Below are positions 7,850 to 16,730 of a DNA stretch of 35,467 nt, one piece after another. Origin of the DNA: Clostridiales bacterium (GTDB lineage Bacteria > Bacillota > Clostridia > Saccharofermentanales > Saccharofermentanaceae). The first letter of the stretch is position 1. Each line of letters opens with the position of its first letter. The notes beneath the pieces were generated by a model. The model saw only the letters and a program-made list of their open reading frames with translations, was not told the DNA's origin and did no database searches. The position numbers and the translations under genes are program-made. The stretch lies in NCBI GenBank assembly GCA_017617525.1, contig JAFZWA010000024.1, positions 1 to 35,467 on the forward strand. The letters are read 5' to 3'.

Positions 7850-9535
7850 ATGAAACGTTTGATCGCTGTTCTTCTCTCCGCTTCCATGGTCCTCGCGCTC
7901 GCGGGATGTGGTAAGAAGGACGAGAAGGAAACCAAAAAGACAAAAAAGACAAAGGCAACCGAGGTAACGGAAGAGACAGAAGAACCGGATACCGAGCCTG
8001 AGACGGAAACCGAGACCGAGACGGAGACCGAAACAGAAACCGACCCGATCATCATTTCCGGTGACGCCGGCAGGATCGCGACTCCGAAGGATTATCCGAT
8101 CTCAGATGATTTCGTGATCTCCCACGACGCGGAGAATGTCTACTATTCCAGAATCTCAAAGTTCAGCGCATACGGTGAGCCGTACGATAACAACGGCAGC
8201 ACCCAAGCGTGTCTCATGCTTGAAGAGATCGATGAGATCCGTTTTGAACCGGAAGAGAAAGACACCTACAGTCAGCTCTGGAACACGTTCGAAGCAAGAT
8301 TTAGTCAGCTGGTCATAAACTATGATGAACTCTACGAGAAGCTTCTTCCGCAGTTCTGCGATAATATCGCCCAGGGAAAAGCGAAGGATTACACGATGAA
8401 AGAAAAGCTCACTTTCTTCCGTACCGATACCGAGTATTTCTCTTTCATGATCAAACAGGATTATGACTGTGATATGGAGAATGCTTCGATCAAGACATAT
8501 AACTACGCTACCTCTGACGGACGCGAGATCAGTTTTAACGATATCGTCACCGACAAGCAGGGCTTTTCCGATTTCTTCATCGAGTATATTTCCAATGGCG
8601 CTTACGATGATCTTGAGATCAGGCAGGCAAGAGATCTGGCAGGCAACATGCTCGTTGACAACGAATTTGCTTTCCCGGTAGAATTCCTTCTCGGTTATGA
8701 CGGCATCTACTTCGTCTATTGCGAAAACAATGTATATCCGACCATCTTCAAGATCCCGGCCATGTATTGCGCCGATTATATCGACATGAGCTATTTCGGC
8801 AAAACGCCCGAAAACTACACGCTTTCCAACGACGGCTACGGCCGTATCACATGGGATATCTACGAGGACGGAGTTCTGGAAGAGATCCATCCGGAGTTTG
8901 TCACCGATGAATACGACAGTATTGTCGGCATTGACCTTGTCATGGACGATCTGATGCGTGTATCCGTTCCGGATGCCGATCTGGTCGAGGGCGAGCAGTT
9001 CATGGGCATGAAGCTCGTGAAAGGTAAATACACCTACTACGTGTACATCTCTATGGCTTTGGAAGAAGATGCATGCAACAACTACGTTTTCGAATTAACA
9101 GGAAGCGCGGGCTTTGAATACGTCGGCAAATTCACCGGCAACTTCACCGACACCTGGTATGATCCGGCACAATTTGTTCTCACACAGTACAGCGAAGTAT
9201 TCGGAACGGGAATCGCCGGCAGGGATTTCTCCGCGGTAAATGGTCCTATCCCGGAACCGATCAGTGATTATTACTACAAGGATGCTGTTGTCGTCGCTGC
9301 CAAGGACATTCCTTGCAAAGATCAATCCGGAGATGATTATACGATCCCCGCGGGCACCGTCGTTTTTCTCTTCGGTTATGAGGCAGACGGTAACGAACTC
9401 GAAGCCATGACTTTGAACAAAGACGCGACGAAAAACAAGCTCGTATCGATCGATTATGCCATCGACGGCTACACCGTCCTTATCAACGGCGAGAATCAGG
9501 ATGATCTATTCGAGGGCATCAGATACGCAGGCTGA
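7850..9535 (+). CDS. Lipoprotein with RsiV/DUF3298-like domain, paralogue B
   Basis: Secreted lipoprotein of 561 residues, diverged paralogue of the 6015-7664 product. The lipobox is LAGC (Cys20), followed by a shorter Lys/Thr tract and a longer Thr/Glu tract (to about residue 64). The folded part has the same landmarks: KTYNYATSDGREISFNDI and DKQGFSDFFIEYI, then YDGIYFVYCENN, and a C-terminal AIDGYTVLINGENQDDLF that parallels the end of paralogue A. A strong AGGAGG site lies about 9 bases before the ATG. It has its own extended -10 promoter and leader hairpin, so it can be expressed independently of A. Tandem duplication is the simplest origin. Function is unknown. Confidence 0.85.
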   Translation: MKRLIAVLLSASMVLALAGCGKKDEKETKKTKKTKATEVTEETEEPDTEPETETETETETETETDPIIISGDAGRIATPKDYPISDDFVISHDAENVYYSRISKFSAYGEPYDNNGSTQACLMLEEIDEIRFEPEEKDTYSQLWNTFEARFSQLVINYDELYEKLLPQFCDNIAQGKAKDYTMKEKLTFFRTDTEYFSFMIKQDYDCDMENASIKTYNYATSDGREISFNDIVTDKQGFSDFFIEYISNGAYDDLEIRQARDLAGNMLVDNEFAFPVEFLLGYDGIYFVYCENNVYPTIFKIPAMYCADYIDMSYFGKTPENYTLSNDGYGRITWDIYEDGVLEEIHPEFVTDEYDSIVGIDLVMDDLMRVSVPDADLVEGEQFMGMKLVKGKYTYYVYISMALEEDACNNYVFELTGSAGFEYVGKFTGNFTDTWYDPAQFVLTQYSEVFGTGIAGRDFSAVNGPIPEPISDYYYKDAVVVAAKDIPCKDQSGDDYTIPAGTVVFLFGYEADGNELEAMTLNKDATKNKLVSIDYAIDGYTVLINGENQDDLFEGIRYAG

Positions 9536-9542
9536 TGTACAA

Positions 9543-9558
9543 GGGATCAAGCGATCCC
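9543..9558 (+). other. Small hairpin after lipoprotein B
   Basis: GGGATC and GATCCC form a perfect 6-bp stem with a 4-base loop just after the stop codon. It has no T-run and may only protect the 3' end of the message. Confidence 0.4.
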
Positions 9559-9589
9559 CCGCATCCGCACTAAACACCGAACAAGTCCC

Positions 9590-9622
9590 GAGGCTGTCTC
9601 ACACGAGGCAGCCTCTTTTTTT
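9590..9622 (+). terminator. Terminator after lipoprotein B
   Basis: GAGGCTG (9590-9596) pairs with CAGCCTC (9609-9615) and is followed by seven Ts (9616-9622). It ends the plus-strand transcript of the lipoprotein pair. Confidence 0.85.
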
Positions 9623-9635
9623 CTATCTGTTCTGC

Positions 9636-9696
9636 GCTCTGTTCTACGTTTTGTTCTACAAAATCTCTTTTAGTAGAACACTTTGTTGAACAGAGC
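9636..9696. repeat. Nested inverted repeats between convergent terminators
   Basis: An outer pair GCTCTGTT (9636-9643) / AACAGAGC (9689-9696) encloses an inner pair GTTCTAC (9653-9659) / GTAGAAC (9673-9679). The sequence GTTCT recurs three times on the left side. It lies between the plus terminator (9590) and the ftsH terminator (9711), outside any gene. Confidence 0.65.
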
Positions 9697-9710
9697 CAAG
9701 TCCCACACAC

Positions 9711-9744
9711 AAAAAAAAAGGCTGCCCCGATAGGGACAGCCTTT
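9711..9744 (-). terminator. Terminator of the rplI-to-ftsH operon
   Basis: On the minus strand AAAGGCTG pairs with CAGCCTTT, with further CCC/GGG pairing inside, and is followed by nine to ten Ts. It lies 28 bases after the ftsH stop codon and faces the terminator of the convergent lipoprotein gene. Confidence 0.88.
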
Positions 9745-9771
9745 CAAATCTCTTTTCAAGAAAAGAAGGTC

Positions 9772-11880
9772 TTAGTCCTTCTTCTCTTCCTTTGCCTCAG
9801 CAGAAGCATCCTCAGAAGCCTGAGCCTCACGCTCCGCCTTATCCTTCAGATCGCTCTGCTCGAGTCTTTCGATCTCCTTGGCGATAGCCGCGCTGTCGGC
9901 GAGCATCTCGTCAGCTGTTACGCCAACGCTGCCTTCAGAGGCACCCTCGGAGGCATCCGCGCCGGCACCCTCAGTGGAAGCGCCCTCGCCCTCAGAATCA
10001 GAAGCAGTATCCTCAACCGCCGCAGTAACACAAGCACCACCACTGACGTAGATCTCTTCGAACTCCGGTCCTTCGATCTTCTCTTTTTCGAGAAGTCTCT
10101 GGGCTACGGCATTGAGGATATCCATCTTATCGTTGAGGATATCGAGAACGTCCTTATACGCCTTATCGATGATACGAGCGATCTCGGCATCGATCTCGGC
10201 AGCGGACTGCTCACTGTAAACACGTGTGTGACCATAGCTCTTACCGATGAATACTTCATCGTCATCGTCGAAGATCACGTTCGGGAACTTCTCGGACATA
10301 CCGTAACGGGTGATCATCTCACGGGCAATACCGTTGCAGTGCTGAAGGTCAGACGAAGCACCTGTGCTGATCTCGCCCAGGATGATCTGCTCTGCGGCAC
10401 GTCCGCCCAAAGAGATCATGATGGAATCGATAAGCTGTTTCTTCGTTGTATAGTAGATGTCCTCATCCGGCTTGTGCGCGGTATAACCGCCGGCACCGCC
10501 TGCAGGGATGATGGATACTCTCTCGACGTGCTCGGTCTCGGAAACCGTACGGAGTACGATCGCGTGTCCTGCCTCGTGGAAAGCGGTCAGGCGCTTTTCC
10601 TTGTCGGTGATGACACGGCTCTTCTTCTCCGGTCCTACCATGACCTTAAAGACGGCCTCGGAAACATCTGCCTTAGAGATCTTCTTCGCGTTACGGCGGG
10701 CTGCCAGGAGAGCTGCCTCGTTAAGAAGGTTCGCAAGATCGGCACCTGTGTAACCGGGAGTGATCTTCGCGATCTCCTTAAGATCGACATCGTCCTCGAG
10801 AGGCTTATTCTTCGCGTGTACTTTCAGGATGTCCGCACGGCCCTTGATGTCAGGACGGGAAACAGCGACACGACGGTCGAAACGTCCCGGACGCAGGAGC
10901 GCCGGGTCAAGGATATCGACACGGTTTGTTGCCGCGATAACGATAACGCCCTCATTCGGACCGAAACCGTCCATCTCAACGAGCAACTGGTTCAATGTCT
11001 GCTCGCGCTCATCGTGACCGCCGCCCATGCCGGCACCACGGTGACGACCTACGGCATCGATCTCATCGATGAAGATGATGCACGGAGAATTCTTCTTCGC
11101 GCTGTCGAAAAGGTCTCTTACACGGCTCGCACCGACACCGACGAACATTTCAACGAAGTCGGAACCGGAGATACTGAAGAACGGAACGCCCGCTTCACCC
11201 GCGACAGCCTTTGCCAGCAAAGTCTTACCTGTACCAGGCGCGCCGTGAAGGAGGATACCCTTCGGGATCTTCGCGCCAAGCGCGGAATACTTCTTCGGGT
11301 TCTTAAGGAAGTCAACGACCTCCGTGAGTTCTTCTTTTTCTTCGTCCGCGCCGGCAACATCAGAAAAGTTGACCTTGTTCTTGGACGGGTCGAAAAGCTT
11401 CGCTTTGGATCTTCCGAAGTTCATCGCGGATCTGCCTTCACCTGCGTTTCTGCTGAAGTTGACCCAGATGAAGAATACCATCGCGCCGATCATCAGGAAG
11501 ATCATGATACCCGACATAATCGCGGATACGTCAGTCGGCTGCTTATACTCGAAGCTCTCGATCGCGCCGGACTTTTCGGCTTCCATGAGGATCGTCATTA
11601 CGTGGTCTTCGGACTCGTAAGGAACCTTCTTGCTGACTTCCTTCTTCTTTCCGGACTCGGGATCCTTGTACTTGAAAGAAAGAGTGTTGCCGTTCAAAAC
11701 AACATCTTCTTTCACGATGCTCTTATCCTCGATCATATTCAGCGCTTCAGAAAGCGAAGTGCTCTTTCCGGAACTGTCATTCAAGAACATCATGCACGCG
11801 ACTACCAGGATCACGATAAGGACGAGGTAGAACGGCAATCCGCTAAATGACTTTTTCGGTCTTTTGTCTGTTTGACTCAT
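9772..11880 (-). CDS. ftsH: ATP-dependent zinc metalloprotease FtsH
   Basis: Membrane-anchored AAA+ protease that degrades misfolded membrane proteins and regulators. The 702-residue product has two membrane segments (about 16-33 and 121-141) around a small extracytoplasmic domain, Walker A GAPGTGKT (213-220), Walker B IIFIDEID, the second region of homology [21 protein letters not shown], and the zinc site HEAGH (435-439). It is longer than many family members because of an acidic Ala/Glu/Ser/Gly-rich C-terminal tail of about 90 residues. The hpt stop and ftsH start overlap as ATGA, indicating translational coupling. It is the last gene of rplI-dnaB-tilS-hpt-ftsH. Confidence 0.97.
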   Translation of the reverse strand: MSQTDKRPKKSFSGLPFYLVLIVILVVACMMFLNDSSGKSTSLSEALNMIEDKSIVKEDVVLNGNTLSFKYKDPESGKKKEVSKKVPYESEDHVMTILMEAEKSGAIESFEYKQPTDVSAIMSGIMIFLMIGAMVFFIWVNFSRNAGEGRSAMNFGRSKAKLFDPSKNKVNFSDVAGADEEKEELTEVVDFLKNPKKYSALGAKIPKGILLHGAPGTGKTLLAKAVAGEAGVPFFSISGSDFVEMFVGVGASRVRDLFDSAKKNSPCIIFIDEIDAVGRHRGAGMGGGHDEREQTLNQLLVEMDGFGPNEGVIVIAATNRVDILDPALLRPGRFDRRVAVSRPDIKGRADILKVHAKNKPLEDDVDLKEIAKITPGYTGADLANLLNEAALLAARRNAKKISKADVSEAVFKVMVGPEKKSRVITDKEKRLTAFHEAGHAIVLRTVSETEHVERVSIIPAGGAGGYTAHKPDEDIYYTTKKQLIDSIMISLGGRAAEQIILGEISTGASSDLQHCNGIAREMITRYGMSEKFPNVIFDDDDEVFIGKSYGHTRVYSEQSAAEIDAEIARIIDKAYKDVLDILNDKMDILNAVAQRLLEKEKIEGPEFEEIYVSGGACVTAAVEDTASDSEGEGASTEGAGADASEGASEGSVGVTADEMLADSAAIAKEIERLEQSDLKDKAEREAQASEDASAEAKEEKKD

Positions 11881-12413
11881 TTGTCACCTCCATCAAGTTC
11901 GAGTACGCAAACATCCGGGAGATTTCTGTACTTTCCGGCATAATCCAGTCCGTACCCGACGATAAACTCATCCGGCACCTCGATGCCGATGTAATCTGCC
12001 GAGTAATCCACCTTACGGCGGGACGGTTTGTCAAAAGCAGCGACGACCTTCACGCTGTTCGGCTCTCTCGCGCCGAGTTCACGGATCAGGCACTGCATCG
12101 TGACGCCGGAATCGATAATGTCTTCCACGATCAGGACATCCTTGCCTCGGATGTCATTGTCCACGTCCTTACGGATCTGGACGTTCCCGGTTGACTTCGT
12201 ACCGTTGTAGTAACTGGAGACCTGCATGAAATCAAGGATCATCGGCACATCGATCTTACGGATCAGATCGGCAAGGAACACGGACGCGCCCTTTAAGATG
12301 CCGATGACAACGAGGTCTTTATCCTGGTAATCCTTCGTAATCTGTTTGCCCAACCGGTCGACTGCTTCTGCTATTTTTTCACGGGTGATCATTACTTCGG
12401 TAATCTTTTCCAT
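11877..12413 (-). CDS. hpt: Hypoxanthine phosphoribosyltransferase
   Basis: Purine-salvage enzyme that joins hypoxanthine or guanine to PRPP, cytosolic. The 178-residue product begins [14 protein letters not shown] and shows the PRPP-binding motif [13 protein letters not shown], the loop [14 protein letters not shown] and the C-terminal [19 protein letters not shown]. An open frame extends 39 codons upstream inside tilS, but the start used here has a GGGAGG site and standard family length. The gene follows tilS after 16 bases and overlaps ftsH by 4 bases; tilS-hpt-ftsH order is widely conserved in Firmicutes. Confidence 0.96.
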   Translation of the reverse strand: MEKITEVMITREKIAEAVDRLGKQITKDYQDKDLVVIGILKGASVFLADLIRKIDVPMILDFMQVSSYYNGTKSTGNVQIRKDVDNDIRGKDVLIVEDIIDSGVTMQCLIRELGAREPNSVKVVAAFDKPSRRKVDYSADYIGIEVPDEFIVGYGLDYAGKYRNLPDVCVLELDGGDK

Positions 12414-12429
12414 CTTCCGGTCCTCCCAT

Positions 12430-13911
12430 TCATGTCGTCTCTTCGGAAAATTCCAACACGCACAGGGTTTCTTCCCTGCCGTTTGTTTCTTTTTCCTTTT
12501 CGGCCCTGTACTTTTCCGCGGAAAAAGCATCCGTAAATCCTACGGCGTGCGCCACCCCCGGCAGCCACAAGGTCTCATTGCCCCTCCCTATCAGGAGCAC
12601 CCGGTCTCGAAACCTCTGCGGGATATGCGCTTCATTCATAAATCGGCGCAATTCCTTAGTGCAGGAGCTTCCTGCCCGGCTTATGGTATCGCCCTTTCTC
12701 CGGGTCCTGATCACTGCGTCAGAAAGCACCGAGGACGGGAAAAACCACGTCAGATTATTATATACTATGTCCCCCTCATTCTCAAGAAAGCGGAGACGCA
12801 TTGGCGCAAAACTTTGACAAAAATTTACCTTTTCCCCTATAGGGAGTGACGCGAGGGCAATTTCCTGATACTCCTGCCCCTGAGGCACCACGATTCCCGT
12901 GCCCTTGACATATCCGCCTTCTTCCATGGCAAAAGCACCTGTCCCGCGGAAGCTGATCCTGCCTCCTTCTCGGACCGCGAGCCTTTCGCCCGGAAGGTCG
13001 ATGGACGCGGATCCTTCAGTCTTTTCGGAAAGCTCCAGTACCGCTTCCCAGTGGACGGATTCGATATCGACGACATCCCCGAACGTCCGGATCGCAAGGA
13101 GTCGTAATACTCTTCTTCGAAGCGCGCGCGGCATCTCAGCAAGCGCCGGCTGCGGGATACTCAAGTCCTCATCCCCGCACAGATCCTCCAACGCCTTCTC
13201 GGCAAGTGAGTCGAGAAAGTCGTTTTCTTCCGACACTCGTTCCGAAAGGCCGACCAGAGCGGAAACCGGGTCTCTTCCCGTTCCTTCTTCGATCTTCGGG
13301 AAGATCTCGTGGCGGAAAAAGTTTCGGTCATATGCGGTATCTTCGTTTGTAACATCGTTACAAACCTTGATATTTCGGGCTTTGCAGAACGAAAGGATAT
13401 CTTCTTTATGCAGGCATAAAAACGGGTGGATGACGTTACCGTTTTTCGGTCTAATGCCGCAAAGTCCTTCCATTCCGGATCCTCGGAAGATGTGCATGGC
13501 GATGCTTTCCGCCTGATCCTCCATGTGATGCGCTACAGCGACGGTCCCTTTTTCTCCGCAGATCTCGTTAAAGAACGCGTATCTTTGGAGCCTTCCCGCG
13601 GTCTCAAGGCTCAATCCTTCTTCTTTGGCGATCTTCGGGATATCGATATGCGCGACGTGAAGCGGCACGCCAAGTTCCAGACAAAACTCGGAAACGACTT
13701 TCTCGTCGTGATCTGCTTCAGCTCTGATCCCGTGATGGATATGCGCGCAGGAAAGGGAGATATCCGGATACTTTCGGTCACAGATATCCTTTAAAACGAA
13801 CAGAAGCGCCATCGAATCGGCGCCCCCGGATACACCGACCACCAGCGGGCCTGCCGAAAGCAGTCGGTTCTTCTCAATATATTCTTCGACCAAAGAAATC
13901 AGGTCTTTCAC
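12430..13911 (-). CDS. tilS: tRNA(Ile)-lysidine synthase
   Basis: ATP-pyrophosphatase that converts the wobble cytidine of the minor isoleucine tRNA to lysidine, changing its codon reading from AUG to AUA. The 493-residue product has the PP-loop SGGADS (28-33), the HIHHGIR block, HHMEDQAE and the DRNFFRHEIFP segment of the N-terminal domain, and a C-terminal TilS domain (TRRKGDTI, KELRRFMNEAHIPQRFRD). It starts with GTG, preceded by GGGAG 7 bases upstream and 16 bases after the dnaB stop. Essential in nearly all bacteria. Confidence 0.95.
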   Translation of the reverse strand: MKDLISLVEEYIEKNRLLSAGPLVVGVSGGADSMALLFVLKDICDRKYPDISLSCAHIHHGIRAEADHDEKVVSEFCLELGVPLHVAHIDIPKIAKEEGLSLETAGRLQRYAFFNEICGEKGTVAVAHHMEDQAESIAMHIFRGSGMEGLCGIRPKNGNVIHPFLCLHKEDILSFCKARNIKVCNDVTNEDTAYDRNFFRHEIFPKIEEGTGRDPVSALVGLSERVSEENDFLDSLAEKALEDLCGDEDLSIPQPALAEMPRALRRRVLRLLAIRTFGDVVDIESVHWEAVLELSEKTEGSASIDLPGERLAVREGGRISFRGTGAFAMEEGGYVKGTGIVVPQGQEYQEIALASLPIGEKVNFCQSFAPMRLRFLENEGDIVYNNLTWFFPSSVLSDAVIRTRRKGDTISRAGSSCTKELRRFMNEAHIPQRFRDRVLLIGRGNETLWLPGVAHAVGFTDAFSAEKYRAEKEKETNGREETLCVLEFSEETT

Positions 13912-13927
13912 TTAAAAACTCCCGTCC

Positions 13928-15754
13928 TTAAAACTGCCCGGGATCGTCAAAGAAACCCGGCTCGGAAACTTCGCCCGGATCGTCGTACTTATCGGACGAC
14001 CAGTCGATCGAATCAAGTTCTTCAAACTCCATCTCGGAATCCCCGCCGAAAAGCGCCGCGTCAAGGGCGTTTGGAGCACTCTTCGGGATCGGTGCCGGCG
14101 CAGGTGCAGAAGGTGCCGGAGCAGAAGCGATCGGAGGCAGGGGTGCCTCAGGCGCCGAAGCGATCGGAGGCAGGGATGCCTCAGGCGCAGGTGCAGCTAC
14201 AGGAGCAGCCGGAGCGTTGTCGATGACGGCATTCGGGATCTGAAGAGACGGCTCACCGAAAAGCTCTTCCGGAACCGGTACCGGCTCATCTGCCCACGGC
14301 GGCGGAGCGTCCGCGTCCGAAGGACCGGAAACGGCATTCGGATCGGCCTTTTCTTTCTCGAAGAACGTCGTTCTGGAGCCGTTCCATGACAGGTAAACGT
14401 CTCTGGTCGGACCCTGACGGTTCTTAGCGACGATGATCATCGCGCGCTGGATCTCTTCCGCGTCGTACTTCTTGAACTTCTGCTGATTATTGTTGTTCTC
14501 TTCTTCGTCATCGGATTCTTCCTTGTGCTTGTAGTAATCCGGACGATGGATAAACATGACCATATCGGCGTCCTGCTCGATCGCACCGGAGTCACGAAGG
14601 TCAGAAAGGATCGGACGGTGGTCGTCACGTCTTTCCGATTCACGCGACAGCTGGGCAAGCGCGATGATCGGGACTTCCAGTTCTTTTGCCATGAGCTTTA
14701 AGGCACGGGAAATATCCGAAACTTCCTGCTGACGGGAAGCGTTCTTTCTTTCCGATACCGGATTCATGAGCTGCAGGTAGTCGATACAGATGAGTCCGAG
14801 CTTCTTGCCGAGGCGGTTCTGCAGTTCTCTGCAGCGCGTTAAGATCTCGGCGGTATTTAAGCCGGAGTGCTCGTCGATATAAAGCGGTGTGTTACCGAGT
14901 CTCGGAAGCGAGGCGTTGATCCTCGTGAACTCATCCGAAGACAGGGACTTTGATCTCTGAAGAGTCGAGATCGAGATATCGCAGCGGGAGGCCAGGATAC
15001 GGTTGGCGATCTCCTGCGCGTTCATTTCCAGTGAGAAGAAAGCGACCGGAAGGTCATCTTTCAGCGCGACATTCACGGCGATGTTAATAACAAAAGCCGA
15101 TTTACCCATGGAAGGACGGGCCGCGACGATCGTGAGCGTACCCGGACGGAAGCCGTTCGTAACGTAGTCGAGCTGCGTGAAATGGCTTCGAACGACCTTA
15201 TCCTTCGGCGGATTTACGATATTGGCGACGGTCTCCTTAAGGACATCTTTAAGGGAAACCAGTGAGTCATCGGACTTACTGTCACGAAGCTCGGCGAGCC
15301 TTGAGATCGCGATCTCGATGAGGTTGCCCGGATCCGTCTCGCCCTCGTAGGTCTGACGTGTCAGGTCTTCCATCGACTTGATGATCTTTCGGCTCATGGA
15401 CTTCTGGCGGACGATCCTGCAGTACTCTGTCAGGTTCGAAAGAAGAGCGTGCGCGTCCACGATGGAGCTTAAGTACGCCATACCGCCGACTTTGTCGAGT
15501 TCACCCTGTTTTTTCAGTTCATCGCCGACCGTAATGAGGTCGATGGACTTTGATTCGGAATAAAGACGATAGATCGTCTCAAAGATCTTCTGATGTGCCG
15601 GAGAATAGAAATCGTTCGCGACAAGATATGCGGCAACGGTCGGGATCACCTTCTGTGAATCCAGACAGCAGCACAGTACCGCAATCTCCGCGTCGTTATT
15701 CTGCGGGGGTACGCGTGTCAGGATAGATCTATCTGTCGTCTCCGGATTTGGCAT
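13928..15754 (-). CDS. dnaB: Replicative DNA helicase DnaB (DnaC of Bacillus)
   Basis: Hexameric replication-fork helicase. The N-terminal primase-interacting domain (about 1-155) is followed by the RecA-like domain with Walker A ARPSMGKSA (212-220), Walker B LICIDYLQL and the arginine-finger region VAKNRQGPTRDVYL. Normal family members end near residue 450-470. This one runs to 608, adding about 140 residues that are Pro/Ala-rich, contain a tandem repeat of 11 residues (33 bp, twice, at 14123-14188), and end in an acidic Asp/Glu/Phe-rich tail. It begins 10 bases after the rplI stop with AAGGAG. The core function is certain; the tail's role is unknown. Confidence 0.95.
   Translation of the reverse strand: MPNPETTDRSILTRVPPQNNDAEIAVLCCCLDSQKVIPTVAAYLVANDFYSPAHQKIFETIYRLYSESKSIDLITVGDELKKQGELDKVGGMAYLSSIVDAHALLSNLTEYCRIVRQKSMSRKIIKSMEDLTRQTYEGETDPGNLIEIAISRLAELRDSKSDDSLVSLKDVLKETVANIVNPPKDKVVRSHFTQLDYVTNGFRPGTLTIVAARPSMGKSAFVINIAVNVALKDDLPVAFFSLEMNAQEIANRILASRCDISISTLQRSKSLSSDEFTRINASLPRLGNTPLYIDEHSGLNTAEILTRCRELQNRLGKKLGLICIDYLQLMNPVSERKNASRQQEVSDISRALKLMAKELEVPIIALAQLSRESERRDDHRPILSDLRDSGAIEQDADMVMFIHRPDYYKHKEESDDEEENNNNQQKFKKYDAEEIQRAMIIVAKNRQGPTRDVYLSWNGSRTTFFEKEKADPNAVSGPSDADAPPPWADEPVPVPEELFGEPSLQIPNAVIDNAPAAPVAAPAPEASLPPIASAPEAPLPPIASAPAPSAPAPAPIPKSAPNALDAALFGGDSEMEFEELDSIDWSSDKYDDPGEVSEPGFFDDPGQF
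14123..14188 (-). repeat. 33-bp tandem repeat inside dnaB
   Basis: Two adjacent 33-base copies (14123-14155 and 14156-14188) with about two differences encode APEA(S/P)LPPIAS twice in the C-terminal extension of DnaB. The repeat keeps the reading frame, so copy-number change would only lengthen or shorten the tail. Confidence 0.85.
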
Positions 15755-15764
15755 TCAAAACTCC

Positions 15765-16211
15765 TTACTCAGCAGCAACGACTTCTACGTTGACCTTAAC
15801 GGAAACCTTCGTGTGCAGCTTCGCGGTAACTTCGTAGGTGCCGCAGGACTTGATCGGGTTCTTGATGTCGATGTTCTTCTTATCTACCTCAAAACCTGCC
15901 TTCTTGATGGCCTCAGCCACATCCATAGCGGTTACGGCGCCGTAGAGACGTCCGCCTTCACCGGTCTTTACTTCGAGCTTAACGGTCTTTCCATCGAGGA
16001 GCTTACCATTGGCTTTTGCTTCCTCAAGGACACGACGGGCATGTTCTGCCTCGGAGCCCTTCTTGAGCTTGTTCTTATTCATGTTATCTGCGGTAGCTTC
16101 GCAGGCCAGTTTCTTTTTCAGAAGGAAATTTCTGGCATATCCGTCATTTACCTCGACGATATCATCTTTCTTTCCGAGACCTTTGACGTCTGCTAACAAA
16201 ATGCACTTCAT
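15765..16211 (-). CDS. rplI: 50S ribosomal protein L9
   Basis: Ribosomal protein of 148 residues with the bipartite L9 shape: the N-terminal rRNA-binding domain ([36 protein letters not shown]), a long connecting helix (residues about 40-75) and the C-terminal domain ([14 protein letters not shown]). The frame is open further upstream, but the ATG used here has a GGAGG site and fits the family. It heads rplI-dnaB-tilS-hpt-ftsH and is transcribed from the promoter at 16357-16385. Confidence 0.96.
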   Translation of the reverse strand: MKCILLADVKGLGKKDDIVEVNDGYARNFLLKKKLACEATADNMNKNKLKKGSEAEHARRVLEEAKANGKLLDGKTVKLEVKTGEGGRLYGAVTAMDVAEAIKKAGFEVDKKNIDIKNPIKSCGTYEVTAKLHTKVSVKVNVEVVAAE

Positions 16212-16266
16212 TTCCCTTTTCCTCCGGATTCCTTGTTTTTGCTTATCGCCCTGCCACGCTTTGCAT

Positions 16267-16289
16267 GAAAGCCCGAATCTCAGGCTTTC
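16267..16289 (-). other. Hairpin in the rplI leader
   Basis: GAAAGCC (16267-16273) and GGCTTTC (16283-16289) form a perfect 7-bp stem with a 9-base loop, about 55 bases upstream of the rplI start. No T-run follows on the minus strand, so it is a leader structure rather than a terminator. Confidence 0.5.
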
Positions 16290-16316
16290 CACGCTCCCTT
16301 GCGCGGCGTTTTTCGG

Positions 16317-16354
16317 CAAAAAATAAGCACCCGTATCAATAATACAGGTGCTTA
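16317..16354 (-). terminator. Terminator hairpin between rpsR and rplI
   Basis: On the minus strand AAGCACC-T-GTAT pairs with ATAC-G-GGTGCTT around a 5-base loop and is followed by six Ts (rev. of 16317-16325). It ends the rpsF-ssb-rpsR transcript. It also lies immediately downstream of a strong -10 box, so transcripts from the rplI promoter would begin at its 5' arm. Confidence 0.88.
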
Positions 16355-16356
16355 TC

Positions 16357-16385
16357 ATTATAAACTCTAAAAGCCTTTATGTAAA
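16357..16385 (-). promoter_or_regulatory. Promoter of rplI-dnaB-tilS-hpt-ftsH
   Basis: TTTACA (16380-16385) and TATAAT (16357-16362) are separated by exactly 17 bases on the minus strand, a near-consensus sigma-A promoter between the rpsR stop and the hairpin at 16317-16354. The predicted start is near 16350, inside the first arm of that hairpin. Confidence 0.75.
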
Positions 16386-16391
16386 CGGAAA

Positions 16392-16667
16392 TTAGTCCGC
16401 TACGAACGGCAGAAGTGCAACATGTCTTGCACGCTTGATAGCAATTGTGAGCTCTCTCTGGTGCTTAGCGCATGTACCTGTCATACGCTTCGGCAGGATC
16501 TTGCCGCGCTCGGAAACGAACTTTCTGAGACGAGCTGCATCCTTGTAATCAATTGCTTCAACCTTATCAGCACAGAAAGCGCAGACCTTTCTTCTGGAAC
16601 GTCTCTGCTTCATGCCGCGGTCACCGAACTCACGAGCCGGTGCCTTAGGTGCTCTATTTTCAGCCAT
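16392..16667 (-). CDS. rpsR: 30S ribosomal protein S18
   Basis: Small-subunit protein that binds 16S rRNA together with S6. The 91-residue product has a basic N-terminal extension and the S18 core: [20 protein letters not shown], then ISERGKILP-like sequence [20 protein letters not shown], and the C-terminal [10 protein letters not shown]. Two Cys residues in the CAFC block and one in TCAKH mark the zinc-ribbon-like S18 variant. It is the third gene of rpsF-ssb-rpsR, the standard order. Confidence 0.96.
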   Translation of the reverse strand: MAENRAPKAPAREFGDRGMKQRRSRRKVCAFCADKVEAIDYKDAARLRKFVSERGKILPKRMTGTCAKHQRELTIAIKRARHVALLPFVAD

Positions 16668-16696
16668 AGTAATGTAATCTCCTTTCGAAAGATATC

Positions 16697-16722
16697 GGAC
16701 ACATCAAATAAATAACGTGTCC
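16697..16722 (-). other. Hairpin between ssb and rpsR
   Basis: GGACAC (16697-16702) and GTGTCC (16717-16722) can pair around a 14-base AT-rich loop in the ssb-rpsR gap. No T-run follows. It could tune rpsR translation or stability; evidence is structural only. Confidence 0.35.
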
Positions 16723-16730
16723 CTTTCCTG

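Noticed and set aside
9590-9744. Facing hairpins as the ends of an insertion sequence
   Set aside because: Each has its own T-run in the proper direction for the gene it follows, and no transposase lies between them.
10228-11850. Long open frame on plus opposite ftsH, and similar ones opposite murC, the lipoproteins and the four-repeat gene
   Set aside because: These are composition shadows of strongly biased genes. The minus or plus partner has a full set of family motifs, and the shadows have no ribosome site and no recognisable domain.
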